This document shows positions 9,663 to 20,467 of a stretch of DNA of 20,467 bases, one piece after another; position 1 is the first letter of the stretch; each line of letters begins with the position of its first letter. This DNA is from Conidiobolus incongruus B7586 (taxonomy: Eukaryota; Entomophthoromycota; Entomophthoromycetes; Entomophthorales; Conidiobolaceae), in NCBI GenBank assembly GCA_000697335.1, contig JNEM01012110.1, positions 1 through 20,467 of the forward strand, in the 5' to 3' direction. Below the pieces are notes generated by a model. That model was not told the DNA's origin, ran no database searches, and saw only the letters and a program-made list of their open reading frames with translations. Both the position numbers and the translations under genes were made by a program.

Positions 9663-11885
9663 TTAATTTTCTTTAGGTTTTTCGGTTTCTTCTTCGGATC
9701 TGCCCAAAACATATTCTTCATATTGGACCTTTTCGGGGAAGGGTCTTTTACCTAAGAGGTTGATCATATCTTCACGGTTAAGAACTTCCTTTTCGAGTAA
9801 GAGCTGAGCAACCTTTTCAATATTATCTTTGTGCTGCGTAAGGAGTTCGGTTGTTCTCTGGTAAGCTCTATCAATTAATTCTCGAACTTCAATATCGATG
9901 AGGCGGGAGGTGTCTTCTGAGAAGGGCTTCTGGAACTCGTTTTCTTGTTGGAAGTTGACTTGACCAACTCGCTTGTTCATACCATATTGGGCAACTTGGG
10001 CATAGGCCAATTTAGTTACTTTTTGAAGGTCATCATGAGCACCAGTGGTGATAGTGCCAAAGAAGATCTGTTCAGAAACACGACCACCTAGTGTCATACA
10101 CATACGGTCAAAGAGTTGTTCAACAGTGAAGAGATATTGATCTTTAGGAAGGAATTGTGCAAATCCAAGGGTTCCCTTGGCGCGAGGAATGATGGATACT
10201 TTAAGGAGGGGATCAGCATGTTGAAGGAACCAACCACAGACAGCGTGACCAGCTTCATGATAAGCAACAGTCTTCTTTTCTTCGGGAGAAAGGATCTTGC
10301 TCTTCTTTTCTAGACCAGCAATAACTCTGTCAACAGCTTGGATAAAGTGCTTCTCTTCAACAGAGTCATTTTGGTAACGGGCAGCAATTAGAGCAGCTTC
10401 ATTACAAACATTAGCAATATCAGCACCAGCAAAACCAGGGGTGAGAGCAGCAAGCTTATCAGCTAACTTGTTCTTATCTTCCTTGGTGACAATGCGTCTC
10501 AAATGGACCTTAAAAATATCACTTCTACCCTTGATATCAGGAGCATCAATATGAATATGACGATCAAAACGACCAGGACGCTTCAAGGCGTTATCCAAAA
10601 CATCGGGACGATTGGTACCAGCAAGAACAACGACGTGTTCGTTGGTATCAAAACCATCCATCTCAACCAAAAGTTGATTAAGAGTAGATTCACGTTCGTC
10701 ATTTCCACCAAAATTACCAGCACGACCACGACTCTTACCAATAGCATCAATTTCATCAACGAAAATGATACAAGGTGCCTGCTTCTTAGCCATGGCAAAG
10801 AGATCTCTGACACGGGAAGGACCAACACCAACAAACATTTCGACGAATTCGGAACCTGAGACACTTAAGAAGGGGACACCAGCTTCACCAGCAGTAGCCT
10901 TGGCAAGAAGGGTTTTACCAGTACCAGGAGGACCACTTAAAATAGCACCCTTAGGAATCTTGGCTCCTAATTTTTCATATTGCTTAGGATTCTTTAAGAA
11001 TTTAACAAATTCCATAATTTCTTCTTTGGCTTCTTCCATACCAGCAACATCCTTGAAGTTGATCTTGACGTTAGTTTCTTGGTTGTATACCTTAGCCTTG
11101 GATTTACCAATATTAAAGATTCCTCCACGACCAGCGCCAGCGGATGCTTTGCGGGAGAGATATACTAAACCACCAAGAAGGAAAAGAGTGGGAGCCAAGT
11201 TTAAGAGAAGATTGAAGAGACCGATTCTTTCCTTGTAGACGATGGGAATGTATTCATTGGTAGGAATGCCTAAGTTCTGTTGGATGGATTCCATGTTTTC
11301 TTCGAAGGCTCTGACTGATCCAATGTTGAAGTAAACAGATTGGCTGGTATGATGATCGGAGCTACCGTGCAAAGTGGCATAGGCAGTCTTCTTATTGTAA
11401 ACCGTTATTTTTTTGACCAAACCCTTCTCTAAATAGTTACTACGGAATTCTTGGAAACTTAATTCTCTAGAATCAGCTTCGGTAGGATTCATTAATTTGT
11501 AGAGAAAATAGGTTAAAAACACTGACATAAGAATAGATTGGGGACTTGTAGCTATTGTTAAAACAGTCTCTTCCTGGGATTTCTTTTTGTCATTCTTATT
11601 TCTTCTTTCATTATTGGGGTCTTCGTCAGGCTTTTGGGGTTCTTCTTCATTTTCACGGTTTTGATTGGATCTGGTTGATTTTTGAGAATTTTTATCACCG
11701 AAAAAACTTCCAAATCCTCTGGGGAATGGCTTGTCATCTTGGGGTTTCTTATCTTGAGGAGTGTTATTGGATGAGTTGAATCGAAGTCCCAAGGAACTCG
11801 TTCTGGAGAAGTGGTTTAAAGGGATTCGACTCTGTGTTAATAAGCGAGATTGAGGTCGAAGGGCAGTGATCAAATTGCGATACAT
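9663..11885 (-). CDS. AFG3: Mitochondrial m-AAA protease subunit (AFG3/Yta10 type)
   Basis: A membrane-bound ATP-dependent zinc metalloprotease of the mitochondrial inner membrane. It degrades misfolded membrane proteins and processes imported ones, facing the matrix. It has 740 residues, in the family's range (yeast Afg3 is about 760). Residues 1-40 are Arg-rich and without acidic residues, a typical targeting sequence. A charged, low-complexity stretch follows (41-106). Membrane segments lie at about 111-132 and 223-245, with an intermembrane-space domain between them. The AAA module shows Walker A GPPGTGKT (318-325), pore loop FVG (351-353), Walker B IIFVDEID (373-380) and the arginine-finger region RPGRFDR (436-442). 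The peptidase has HEAGH (543-547) and the likely third zinc ligand Asp619 in GAHDDL. The C-terminal [12 protein letters not shown] and RPF motifs fit the AFG3 branch. Assembly is expected as a hexamer, alone or with a Yta12-like partner not seen here. No introns; transposon-like copies A and B lie on either side. Confidence 0.95.
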   Translation of the reverse strand: MYRNLITALRPQSRLLTQSRIPLNHFSRTSSLGLRFNSSNNTPQDKKPQDDKPFPRGFGSFFGDKNSQKSTRSNQNRENEEEPQKPDEDPNNERRNKNDKKKSQEETVLTIATSPQSILMSVFLTYFLYKLMNPTEADSRELSFQEFRSNYLEKGLVKKITVYNKKTAYATLHGSSDHHTSQSVYFNIGSVRAFEENMESIQQNLGIPTNEYIPIVYKERIGLFNLLLNLAPTLFLLGGLVYLSRKASAGAGRGGIFNIGKSKAKVYNQETNVKINFKDVAGMEEAKEEIMEFVKFLKNPKQYEKLGAKIPKGAILSGPPGTGKTLLAKATAGEAGVPFLSVSGSEFVEMFVGVGPSRVRDLFAMAKKQAPCIIFVDEIDAIGKSRGRAGNFGGNDERESTLNQLLVEMDGFDTNEHVVVLAGTNRPDVLDNALKRPGRFDRHIHIDAPDIKGRSDIFKVHLRRIVTKEDKNKLADKLAALTPGFAGADIANVCNEAALIAARYQNDSVEEKHFIQAVDRVIAGLEKKSKILSPEEKKTVAYHEAGHAVCGWFLQHADPLLKVSIIPRAKGTLGFAQFLPKDQYLFTVEQLFDRMCMTLGGRVSEQIFFGTITTGAHDDLQKVTKLAYAQVAQYGMNKRVGQVNFQQENEFQKPFSEDTSRLIDIEVRELIDRAYQRTTELLTQHKDNIEKVAQLLLEKEVLNREDMINLLGKRPFPEKVQYEEYVLGRSEEETEKPKEN

Positions 11886-11920
11886 GGGGATAAGGTCTTT
11901 GGGGACAGTTAAAATAACAA

Positions 11921-11940
11921 ATATATATATAAATAAATAT
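11921..11940 (-). promoter_or_regulatory. AT-repeat core promoter candidate of AFG3
   Basis: The minus strand reads ATATTTATTTATATATATAT some 36-55 bases before the ATG at 11885. If it acts as a TATA element, the leader would be very short. The intervening leader is distinctly C-richer and ends CCCC directly before the ATG. Confidence 0.3.
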
Positions 11941-12980
11941 ATTCAATTAAATAACTCTTATTAAATCAATAAATTTTGTTTAATATTGTTATTTGAATTG
12001 TTTGGTATAATAATAATATATTTTTTGAATTAATGATATTAATATAAAGCTTTATTACGCAATTGGTAAATTAAATAAATAGATAATTTTATATCCTTTA
12101 AATTATGGGATTAGAATTTTTTTATCCTTTTACTAACCCCAATAGTATTTATATAATTTTTTAAATAAAAATATTAATTAATTTTATATTCTTTATATTA
12201 ACTTAAAATTATTATTCAATATTAAATTTTTATTAAAATTATGCATAATATCATGCTTATATAGCGGATTTAAAAGAACACCATTAATAATTGATCGAAA
12301 TCGGATCTACATATTACCCTATCTAATTATTCTTGATTGGCAATTTAAAGATCCAATGAGCAAAAATAACAAATTAGGAATAAAAAAGTTCATATACCAA
12401 AAGAATAAGAATTGTGAAAATTAATTTAATAATTGTATTTAAAATAGAAGTTTTAGAATATTTATTAGATATTTTAAAAATCGATTGGTTTATTTTTAAA
12501 TTATAATATTTTTTTTATATCAGGGTAAATTTCAATTTTTATTGATATAATATATAACTAATTGATTTGAATAAAATATTTAATCAATTCATAAATTTAG
12601 AAATTTAAAATATATTATTTAATTATAAAAGTTAACCATGAACTCAAAAATTTCATTATCAAGTGATTGCTAATATTGCTAATATTACTAATAATCATAT
12701 ATATACTGTTAGCGAGTATTTTCAAAATTCAGCCTAATTTACTATTGTTTTGAATAGAAATTATTAAGTTGATAAGAGATATTAAAAGCAGTGAATGAAA
12801 AAAATTTAATCCATCAAATAATAATATATTAGAATACTGTTAATTGTACTATAAGATAAACTCAAGTATTTTTAAGAGATAAATAGTATATATCTAAGGT
12901 TAAAATCAATTAAATATATACTTTCAAAGGAAATCACCTTTGAAAATAAACTATTCTTCAGGTTAATATTAGTATGGAAA
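11941..12980. promoter_or_regulatory. AFG3 upstream intergenic region
   Basis: No gene is visible. A patch at about 12240-12410 is less AT-biased than its surroundings. It holds CCAATCAA on the minus strand (CCAAT at 12336-12340), about 450 bases before the AFG3 ATG, and another CCAAT on the plus strand (12353-12357). These match the core of the CCAAT-binding (HAP/NF-Y) site, which in yeast drives many mitochondrial genes. The distance and the single instance make the link weak. The rest is AT-rich and featureless. Confidence 0.3.
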
Positions 12981-12984
12981 TTAA

Positions 12985-14267
12985 GAAATGGCAAATTTTT
13001 TAATTTCTGATCTTTCAAACATATTATACATTTTAAAAGATTACTTTAATATAAAATATATATGGAAATAAATAATTTCAAACTATATAATAATATATAT
13101 TCAATTTTAATTATTTTTTTTATTATAATATTTTGATTTTAAATTTTATACTTAAATTTAATTATGCTTAAATTAGATTGTAATTATTAAAAGGCTTTTA
13201 TTTTTGTATCTTTAAAACTTAACTATAAACCCTTTAAAATCATTTAAAACTTGTAAACAACTTATAAAGATAATACTTTATTTAAAACTACTATATATTA
13301 TTAGATTTGTGATTTTAAAGCTAAAAGAAACATTATTTAAAATTTACCAAAATTTAAAAGATTAATTTCTATTGTTATTTTTTTTACTTATTAATAAAAT
13401 AAAAAATATATTAAAAAATACCTTTTAATTTTTATTAGAGAATTATTAAAGTAATTTAATATTAATTATACAAGCATATTATATTTACTTAAGTTTAAAC
13501 TCAAATTAATTAATAAAAATATAAAATAGTTATTTTATAATTTAATAAAAGCTTAAAAGAAAATTAAAATAATTATAGCTAAACTAAACTTATAAAGTAT
13601 AATTAAAAACAAAAGTTTTTACAATAAATACTTATAATTAATAAACCTTAAATTCTTTTACATAATTTTTTACTTAAAAATAAAATAAAATATTAAGTTA
13701 AATTAATCCCCTTTATAAATTTTAATAAATAAATACTTTAAATATAAGTGAATATTAATTGTTGTAATAATTATAATAGTATATAGTTTTTTTATTTAAT
13801 ACCTTAAGGAAAATTAATTAATAGTAAATTATATATTACTTTTTTAAATAAAATAATTTTTAAATGGTGTTTATAATATAAATTAAAGATACTTATTATT
13901 TTACATAATAATTGTAAAATACATAAAATTAAAATTATAAAAGATTTTTTATATAAAAAAAATAAAGGGAGTTACTACATCTAGTATATTCACTTAATTA
14001 TTACTTATGTGATTATAATTGTTTTAAACAATTAAAAAAACAAGTTACAAGAAAAAAAATTCCTGTAAATAAATTAAATTAGTTTATAAAATATCAAATT
14101 TTAGTTTTTAATAAAATAACTATTTTTTAAATATCAAAAGCTTACTAAAAATAATAAAAAGAGTTATTAATAATAAAAAAGGCTATTAATTTTATATTAT
14201 TCATTAATTTTTATATATTATTTATTAATTTATTTGTTTAATTTTAATTTTAAAATTGTGCCATTAC
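12985..14267 (+). mobile_element. Non-autonomous DNA transposon-like repeat, copy B
   Basis: About 1.28 kb, in the same orientation as copy A and collinear with it from end to end. The left end reads GAAATGGCAAATTTTTT. The right end, read inwards, is GTAATGGCACAATTTT, giving imperfect inverted terminal repeats with core AATGGCA. TTAA flanks both ends (12981-12984 and 14268-14271). There is no open frame of note and no transposase motif. The 10-15 base differences in landmark offsets between A and B are small insertions or deletions. Copies A and B together frame the AFG3 gene. Confidence 0.72.
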
Positions 14268-14271
14268 TTAA

Positions 14272-14985
14272 TTTCTGCACTAATATTATAAATTTGATAT
14301 TTATAAACATTGAATTTGGTTTTATTATTTATTGAATAAAAACCAATATATATAAATTATCTTCTTTTTAATGACAATTATAAAATAAAATCAAACAAGG
14401 TATTAAAAAAATTCAATAAACTTGTTTTTAATTAAAAATAGTTTTATAATCTCAATAGATTTTTATGTTTATATTTAGAAAATTAAAAATATTTTAAAAT
14501 TATTGAAAAGTTTCCTTATTATAATAATATTAATTATGAATCAGATTATTGATCTTAAGTAACTATGCGAATTATATTTTGTATTCCTATATTTTTACTA
14601 TTTTAAATTTGAATATTGTTAAAATATTTGAAATTTGATTTGAAATATATTTTTTTAGTTTCCACTCTACTTAATATAGTAATATATAATATATTCATAA
14701 TATTATATCATGTTATTAAGTACTAATTTTATTCACTGATGATGTATTGAATAATTTAGCAATCAAAGTATGTAGTACAAAATAATGAACTATTTGAATT
14801 CGAATTTCTAAACTGAGAAATTTTAATTACATATCTTGTTTAATTAAACTGAAAAAAATGTAGATTTAATTATTTGGTGATATTTATTATATATTTTATT
14901 GAATAAATAATAATAAAGGTATGACGGTGTATCTGTACAAATAAATAGTAGAATAAAAAACTAATTATTGGATAAAACTGATTGA
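14272..14985. other. AT-rich region between copy B and the kinase gene
   Basis: No gene or structured element is evident. It contains the 3' flank of the kinase gene, with a candidate polyadenylation signal at 14895-14900. The rest is AT-rich with frequent stops in all frames. Confidence 0.5.
14895..14900 (-). terminator. Possible polyadenylation signal of the PX kinase gene
   Basis: The minus strand reads AATAAA roughly 90 bases after the stop codon at 14986-14988. The location is suitable, but the hexamer carries little weight in this composition. Confidence 0.3.
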
Positions 14986-17277
14986 TTAGTGTTTGAAGAA
15001 TGGATTTTGTTCATCCAAATGACTAGGTCCAACATATGAGAAGCCCTCAAACTGGTCTTCAAAGTTCATGTCGAAGCCTTCATTTGCACCTTCATCTTCC
15101 ACCCACTCCACATCTTCAAGTGCATTACGATTGTGTCTACTTTGATGTAAAGAGAAGCGAGAAGTAGAAGAGAAAAATTGAGGGATTTGTGAGTTGGATT
15201 CAGTGTTCTGGTGATCTTTGGGTCGAGCACTAGACTGCTTAAACAGACTTGCGATATCTTGCTGCATCCTTTGTTCCATGACAGGGTCAACAACTCTGAC
15301 ATGAGTATCGGTGTAGATCGAGTTGGAGATAGGTTTTGTGTGGAAGTTGGGGTCGAAATATTCAAGATCAAATAAACCATTCACTTTAGGAACAAATGGT
15401 GGCGCTAACTTCTTCTGAATCAACAATCCAAAGTCGATGGATGAAAAGAATGGATGCTCTTTAACGTCCATATAACCATTAGGACCACCACCTAATCTGC
15501 GATTAGGATCACGTTGAAGCAAACTGAGGACAAATGAACGTGCAATGGGTGACACGAATGAAGGGAACCTCAAACGGTCATGGAGAATTCGATCATAGAG
15601 CTCAGACAAATCGGGCGAGTAGAAAGGAGGTTGGCCAACTAGCATTTCATAGACAAGGGCACCCAAGCCATACCAATCAACATCTTTGTTGTATGGTTGC
15701 TGTAACAAAATTTCAGGAGCCAAGTACTCAGGAGTGCCACAGAATGTAGCTGTCTGAGCACCTTCATTCAATTTTTCGACTTCTTTTGCAAGACCAAAAT
15801 CAACTAATCTGACATGTCCTTGATGATCAAGCAAGCAATTTTCAGGCTTCATGTCCCTATATACAATACCTGCTGCATGCAAATAACCCAAGGCTGTAGT
15901 GAGTTCTGCGGCATAAAACCTTGCACGATCTTCATTAAATCGACGCTCTTTTTTAAGATGAAAGTAAAGTTCACCTCCATTGACATAATCCAAACAGAAA
16001 TACAGCTTGGAAGGCGTTTGGAAAGAATACCTGAGAGATACTAAGAAGGGATGCTCTAAAGCCTTCTTCAGTACATTACGCTCTTGCATGACACGAGTTA
16101 CTATTTCGGGCTGTGCAGCAATCTGCTTCTTGGAAAGAGCTTTGATTGCGTACACTTTGCCTGATTCTTTATGTCGAGCCATCATCACCTTACCATAGCT
16201 ACCTTCTCCAATTACTTTCAAGAGCATGAAATCATCAAGACATGCTTTCGGTTTTTTCTGCGACGAAGTGAAAGTGAACACAACAGGTCCTTTGCATACG
16301 GAGCTTTGTGGCGATGTTTGCTCTGAGGAGCAAGCGGATTGCTGTGATTTGGGGGATGCAATTCCTTGGTATGATTTAAGGTCCGAATAGCTCTTTTTAG
16401 TCAATCGCTGGATGAGATCTTCAGAACAGATCGAATTGGCTCTTTTGGACACATAGCTGGGTGGCGTTTTGGGGGAGATATTGGATGGAGAATGTGTTGG
16501 TGAAGGAGCTCTGGAAGGATTTTCGGAATTGGGTCGGGATTCATATCTGGTGGATCCGTCAGGATTAGATACAGGACTAAGAACGGATGTCTTGGTGATA
16601 AGGAGAGAGGGTGGGGGATGTTGCGTTGACTGAGAGTTCTTATGATCCATCATAAACTTGTTAAATTCAGGACACGATTTGATTGCTGAAACATCCAATA
16701 GTTCTCTCAGGTATTGATTTAGTTTATCCCTCCGATCTTGAATGAATTGAGGCGAAAATTGGTTTCCAAAGATCTTCTTCGGAGGAAAGGGTGGAAGTAG
16801 ATAATTAGGATAAAGTCGCCTCAAGTTAACATGTAACTGATGAAATTCGCTATATCGCTTAATGGTTGTCCATTGCTGTGTACCTTGAGTGGCTAGTATT
16901 TTATACCCTACATATTTTTTAGGTCTTTTTAGGCTAGAAGAAAATTTAGATAATTCAGAATTTTGATTCAAAGAAGGTTCAGAATCTTCATTGTAATACA
17001 CACCACCCTCTATTATATGACAGTTGAAAGCACGTTGTTGATAAACGGTACCAGTTTGCTCGTTTTCTAAGCCTAAAGGAAATGTGAAGGAGTCGTCATT
17101 TGCCGCTTCTAAAGTCAACCTAGAAGAAATTTTGTATATCAGACTTGAATGAGTAGAGTTCAAAGTGGATGAAGATTTTTGGCTTCTCAGGCTTTTTTCC
17201 TTTGTTTTATTTGAATTAAAATTATTTGAGGAATCGTTCTGCTGAAAGATTCTCCAAGCTTTTGATAGCGGAGACAT
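14986..17277 (-). CDS. PX-domain AGC protein kinase, SGK3-like
   Basis: A Ser/Thr kinase of 763 residues expected to bind phosphoinositides on endosomal membranes and act in TOR/PDK1-type signalling. The PX domain spans about 84-212, with RYSEF (141-145), PPFPPKK (162-168) and RR (182-183), the residues that bind PI3P in this family. It carries an extra loop near 92-120. A Ser/Pro-rich linker with many SP/TP sites follows (213-345). The kinase domain (about 350-611) is complete: GEGSYG (357-362), Lys379, Glu399, YRDMKPEN (473-480, Met where Leu is usual), DFG (493-495), and the PDK1 site Thr511 in TFCGTPEYLAPE. The AGC tail has FDPNF and PISNSI (about 641-654), recalling SGK, and the hydrophobic motif FEGFSY (743-748, Ser747). 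Between them lies an insertion of some 65 residues, partly acidic, longer than in SGK1/3. The turn-motif SP/TP is not obvious. No introns; the ATG at 17277 is the first in frame. An S6K relative is the alternative. Confidence 0.92.
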   Translation of the reverse strand: MSPLSKAWRIFQQNDSSNNFNSNKTKEKSLRSQKSSSTLNSTHSSLIYKISSRLTLEAANDDSFTFPLGLENEQTGTVYQQRAFNCHIIEGGVYYNEDSEPSLNQNSELSKFSSSLKRPKKYVGYKILATQGTQQWTTIKRYSEFHQLHVNLRRLYPNYLLPPFPPKKIFGNQFSPQFIQDRRDKLNQYLRELLDVSAIKSCPEFNKFMMDHKNSQSTQHPPPSLLITKTSVLSPVSNPDGSTRYESRPNSENPSRAPSPTHSPSNISPKTPPSYVSKRANSICSEDLIQRLTKKSYSDLKSYQGIASPKSQQSACSSEQTSPQSSVCKGPVVFTFTSSQKKPKACLDDFMLLKVIGEGSYGKVMMARHKESGKVYAIKALSKKQIAAQPEIVTRVMQERNVLKKALEHPFLVSLRYSFQTPSKLYFCLDYVNGGELYFHLKKERRFNEDRARFYAAELTTALGYLHAAGIVYRDMKPENCLLDHQGHVRLVDFGLAKEVEKLNEGAQTATFCGTPEYLAPEILLQQPYNKDVDWYGLGALVYEMLVGQPPFYSPDLSELYDRILHDRLRFPSFVSPIARSFVLSLLQRDPNRRLGGGPNGYMDVKEHPFFSSIDFGLLIQKKLAPPFVPKVNGLFDLEYFDPNFHTKPISNSIYTDTHVRVVDPVMEQRMQQDIASLFKQSSARPKDHQNTESNSQIPQFFSSTSRFSLHQSRHNRNALEDVEWVEDEGANEGFDMNFEDQFEGFSYVGPSHLDEQNPFFKH

Positions 17278-19380
17278 TTGACTGCGATTAAATATTAATA
17301 TGTTGTAGAAAATATAATTAAATTAATATCCGAACACAGTTATTGTATTCTATTGCGTTGATGAATTAAAGTAAAAAAGAGGTCTGAAATGCAGTGGCCT
17401 TTAAAAGACGGCTTCAAATTAGAGTAATATTGTAAAATAAGGGGGGATTAATACAAGTTTGAACCCTTACGCATCGATAATGTAACAAGTAGTACAATTT
17501 AATTTATATCAATTCTCTGACTGATTCATTATTGGTTTCATGGGATTTGAATTGAATCATATTCATTCTTAATTCAAGAACCCCATCTACTTCTGGCCAA
17601 TCAGATTTCTGGACTATTTTTTTGATTAGTCGTGAATTTTGAAGTGTTAAACATACCTAACTAATATTAGGAATATACAAAATATTCTTTTGCTATTGTT
17701 ATTCCTAAAAATTCTATTTACTCATTTCAAGCTATTCAATATTGAAATAAAGTGATATTACTATATTTCTATACACGTAAACTATTTAGTTATTCAAACA
17801 AAAAGGTAAATTTCGCTAACCAAGATACTAAGTATTACTTTGTTCCGACCACCCAATCAGAATTGATTACTGAGCTTGCACAATAGTTGAATTGAGCACG
17901 GATTATATGTGATTTGTATGAACTAGCTGTCAATTAATTAGAATTTAACAGAATTTCATCCAATTCAAATGTATCTTTGAGCACCAGCATATGAGTCCTG
18001 TGCCAATCAATAACCATAGAGAAATCGGAAGTTAATTACAATTAAATTACGATAACACTAGTATTCAATTGATCCAATAGCATCCAGCTCAATTTATCAA
18101 AATTCAATTAAAATGAAATTATTTAACTATTTTGATCAATTTGTTTTTATTTAGCAGTCATTATTACTTCATTCATATATGCTTCATTTCACCTCGGAAA
18201 TTTTATATCCTTTTAATCACTATTTTCATATAATATATATATAAATAACATAAAATACTATCATTATGATAAAATATATATTATATATTATAATTTATTA
18301 TCATATTATAGGTGTGTATTTTGAAACAATTCAGAGTGTTTAATATATATTTAATTGGATCAATTTTCTGAAAGATATACTTTTTATACCATAAATTATA
18401 TTAAAATGATTCAATTGATTAATTCTACAAAAATATTGAAATAATTGGCTTACCAAAGATATATAAATATAAAAATATTATTAATCCAATCTGATAAAAG
18501 TAATTATATATATGATATAGATATATATTCAACAAGAAATCTATAGAGAGATTATTTGACTATTTCGATATTTAAAAAATATGTTCGTTAAATCTATATT
18601 ATCTAACATAAGAAATTGCCAAGTTTAAATAATTCTTAATCATTATTATAATGTACTAATTTCGTAAATTTCAAACCCAAGCTCAATTCTATCTATAAAA
18701 TAGTAAAATTCGGTATATTTATTCTAAATTATATAAGCGTTAAAATATACTCAAAATGTTAATATTTATAAATAATTAAATAGCACATTAATAACAAAGA
18801 TTGAACTAGGTTAAATATGTTTATTAAATAATATATTTCAATTTAACAATTGTAATTATTAGTTAATTATTATTTATCATTATATCAAACAGATATTGTT
18901 TGTACATCAATTTCATGATAAAATTAATTCAATTTTACATTGTTTCGAGTTATTGAAATTCATGAACTGTACAAGAATATTCAATAATTAGGAAAAATAA
19001 TTCAAATTAGCGAATCTATAAATATTTTATATAATATGTGTATAATGAAATAACAAAGCAGAAAAATTACATTTTATAAGATGAGGAAATATTTTTATAT
19101 TACTTTCATTAAATTCTGAACTTGGATAAATCATTTTGGCTTTATAAATATTTTCCAGATTAGGTCAAAACATTAAAATTCACATCTATTATGGAATTAC
19201 TACTCTTTTGATATTGAACTAGGATAATAATTTAAAAAATATATATTGTGTCTTCTTATTTATTAATGTTACCAGTCAAATATAAGGTAATCTTAAAAAC
19301 TATATGATATGAAAAATTATCACATATTATATTTATATCATTGAGTAAATTATTCTGGAGTTTAAATATTACTTTGGATT
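17278..19380. promoter_or_regulatory. Kinase upstream region with clustered CCAAT boxes, then AT-rich desert
   Basis: The first 850 bases upstream of the kinase ATG keep a fairly normal base composition without a convincing gene, as expected of a regulatory region or long leader. CCAATCAG occurs at 17597-17604 and 17853-17860, CCAATCAA at 18003-18010, and CCAAT on the opposite strand at 17531-17535. The first is preceded by GG, matching the NF-Y/HAP consensus RRCCAATCAG. Short open frames in this part, such as a 27-codon one near 18020-17940 on the minus strand, are not better than chance. From about 18110 to 19380 the sequence returns to AT-rich DNA with AT microsatellite-like runs near 18230-18300, and I see nothing else. 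Confidence 0.35.
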
Positions 19381-19384
19381 TTAA

Positions 19385-20467
19385 ATAATGAGACTTATTT
19401 GAGAATGAAAATAAACAAACATTTTAATATATAATTTCCAAATATAAATGTATAATATAAAATCAACACTTTCCTTAGTTATTAATAACTTATTGTTATA
19501 TTTTTAACAAATTTTTAACACTTAAAACATAGTACATTTTATTTAAGACTGAAATTTAAAGTTTTATAAATTAATTAAATTTATTTGTAGGAATTTTCTC
19601 TTTTATAGCTTATATTATAATTTATTAAATATACTAGATATAGTAACTTTTTTTGATTGGTTTTAATTAGAAAATTTTTTACTATTTTAATAAATTTTCT
19701 TTATTTAATATAAAATAATAAATGTTTTTAATTTAAATCAAAAATTTTAAATAAAAATAATTTTATTTAAAAAATAATATAAAGTTTATTATTAATTAAT
19801 TTTCCTTTAAAAATATAATATAATGAAAAATTATATATTAATATATTTAATATTTATTTATAAAAAATTCTTATTTATTAAAATTAATTAAAAGGATTAT
19901 TTTAATATTTTTATTTATATTTTAATAAAGAATTATATAAAAGGATTTATAATTTATTACAAAGGGCTTGGTTTTTAATTACCACTTAGTAGGTTTTATT
20001 TTACTCTTTTTATATCAGTTTTTTAAGCTTTAATAAATTACAAAATATTAATCTTATATTTTCATAAATTAATCTAAGTTTGAAGTTATATAGAGAGTAG
20101 ACTTATATAACTGATATTGAATTAATTTAATAAATATTTAAATAAAATATAAAGATATTCTTAATATATTTTGTAAATCTTTATTATAAATAGTAATTAA
20201 CATTATTTTTTTTAAATTTTAAAGTAATTTACTTAAAAATAAATAATTAATTTTGGTAAAAATATTACTATTAATTGATATCTATCAATTTTAAATAATT
20301 TTGAAAAATATATAATAAAGCTAAAATAATATATAAATAAAGTTATCAATAATTATTATTTAGTTTAAATATAAAAAATCAAATAATAAATATTTAAAGT
20401 TAATTTTTTATTAAATAACTTTATATTTATTTGATTTAAAATGGTATATTTTCCAAATTTATTTATC
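19385..20467 (-). mobile_element. Non-autonomous DNA transposon-like repeat, copy C, cut by the window edge
   Basis: An inverted copy of the A/B family. After TTAA at 19381-19384 it begins ATAATGAGACTT, aligning with the right ends of A and B read backwards. Matching landmarks in order are TTAATAACT (19482), TTAACA and TTTTAACACTTAAAA (19504-19526), TTTTAATTAGAAA (about 19660-19675), AAGTTTATTATTAATTAATTTTCC (about 19780) and TTTTAAGCTTTA (about 20020). The match continues until near 20420. The far terminus, probably about 100-150 bases further on, is outside the window. Divergence from A and B looks similar to that between A and B. No open frame is present. Confidence 0.6.

Noticed and set aside
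10116-11779. Several plus-strand and off-frame open frames across AFG3
   Set aside because: They are shadows of the protease gene. They lack family motifs, whereas the minus-strand frame carries every AAA and M41 motif.
15066-16198. Open frames on other phases and strand across the kinase
   Set aside because: They overlap the intact kinase domain or its tail and show no recognisable domain.

Overview
The window looks like a nuclear chromosomal segment from an extremely AT-rich eukaryote, most likely an early-diverging fungus. This rests on three things: the m-AAA protease reads like fungal/animal AFG3, the kinase joins a PX domain to an SGK/S6K-type AGC kinase, and all three accepted genes are uninterrupted, with AT-only flanks of several kilobases. 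Gene bodies are visibly richer in G+C than the flanks. The standard genetic code fits, because each gene ends sensibly at a TAA. The species cannot be named from this sequence.

Layout: all three confident genes lie on the minus strand. From left to right they are a 145-residue unrecognised protein with a possible BTB/Skp1-like fold (2902-3339), the mitochondrial inner-membrane AAA metalloprotease AFG3 (9663-11885), and a PX-domain protein kinase of the SGK3 type (14986-17277). The rest is mostly AT desert with four islands of ordinary composition: about 481-1250, 2560-2900, 3600-3980 and 6460-6620. These islands hold short or interrupted coding-like frames that could not be identified.

The main non-genic structure is a family of about 1.25 kb AT-rich repeats. 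Two direct copies bracket the AFG3 gene (8170-9406 and 12985-14267). A third, inverted copy starts at 19385 and runs off the right edge. The copies are collinear, share imperfect inverted ends, and have TTAA at every visible terminus. I read them as old, non-autonomous DNA transposons with TTAA target duplications (piggyBac-like), without a transposase gene.

The genes do not form an evident pathway: one acts in mitochondrial protein quality control, one in lipid-dependent kinase signalling, and one is unknown. I found no tRNA, rRNA, CRISPR array, convincing virus-like element or introns.
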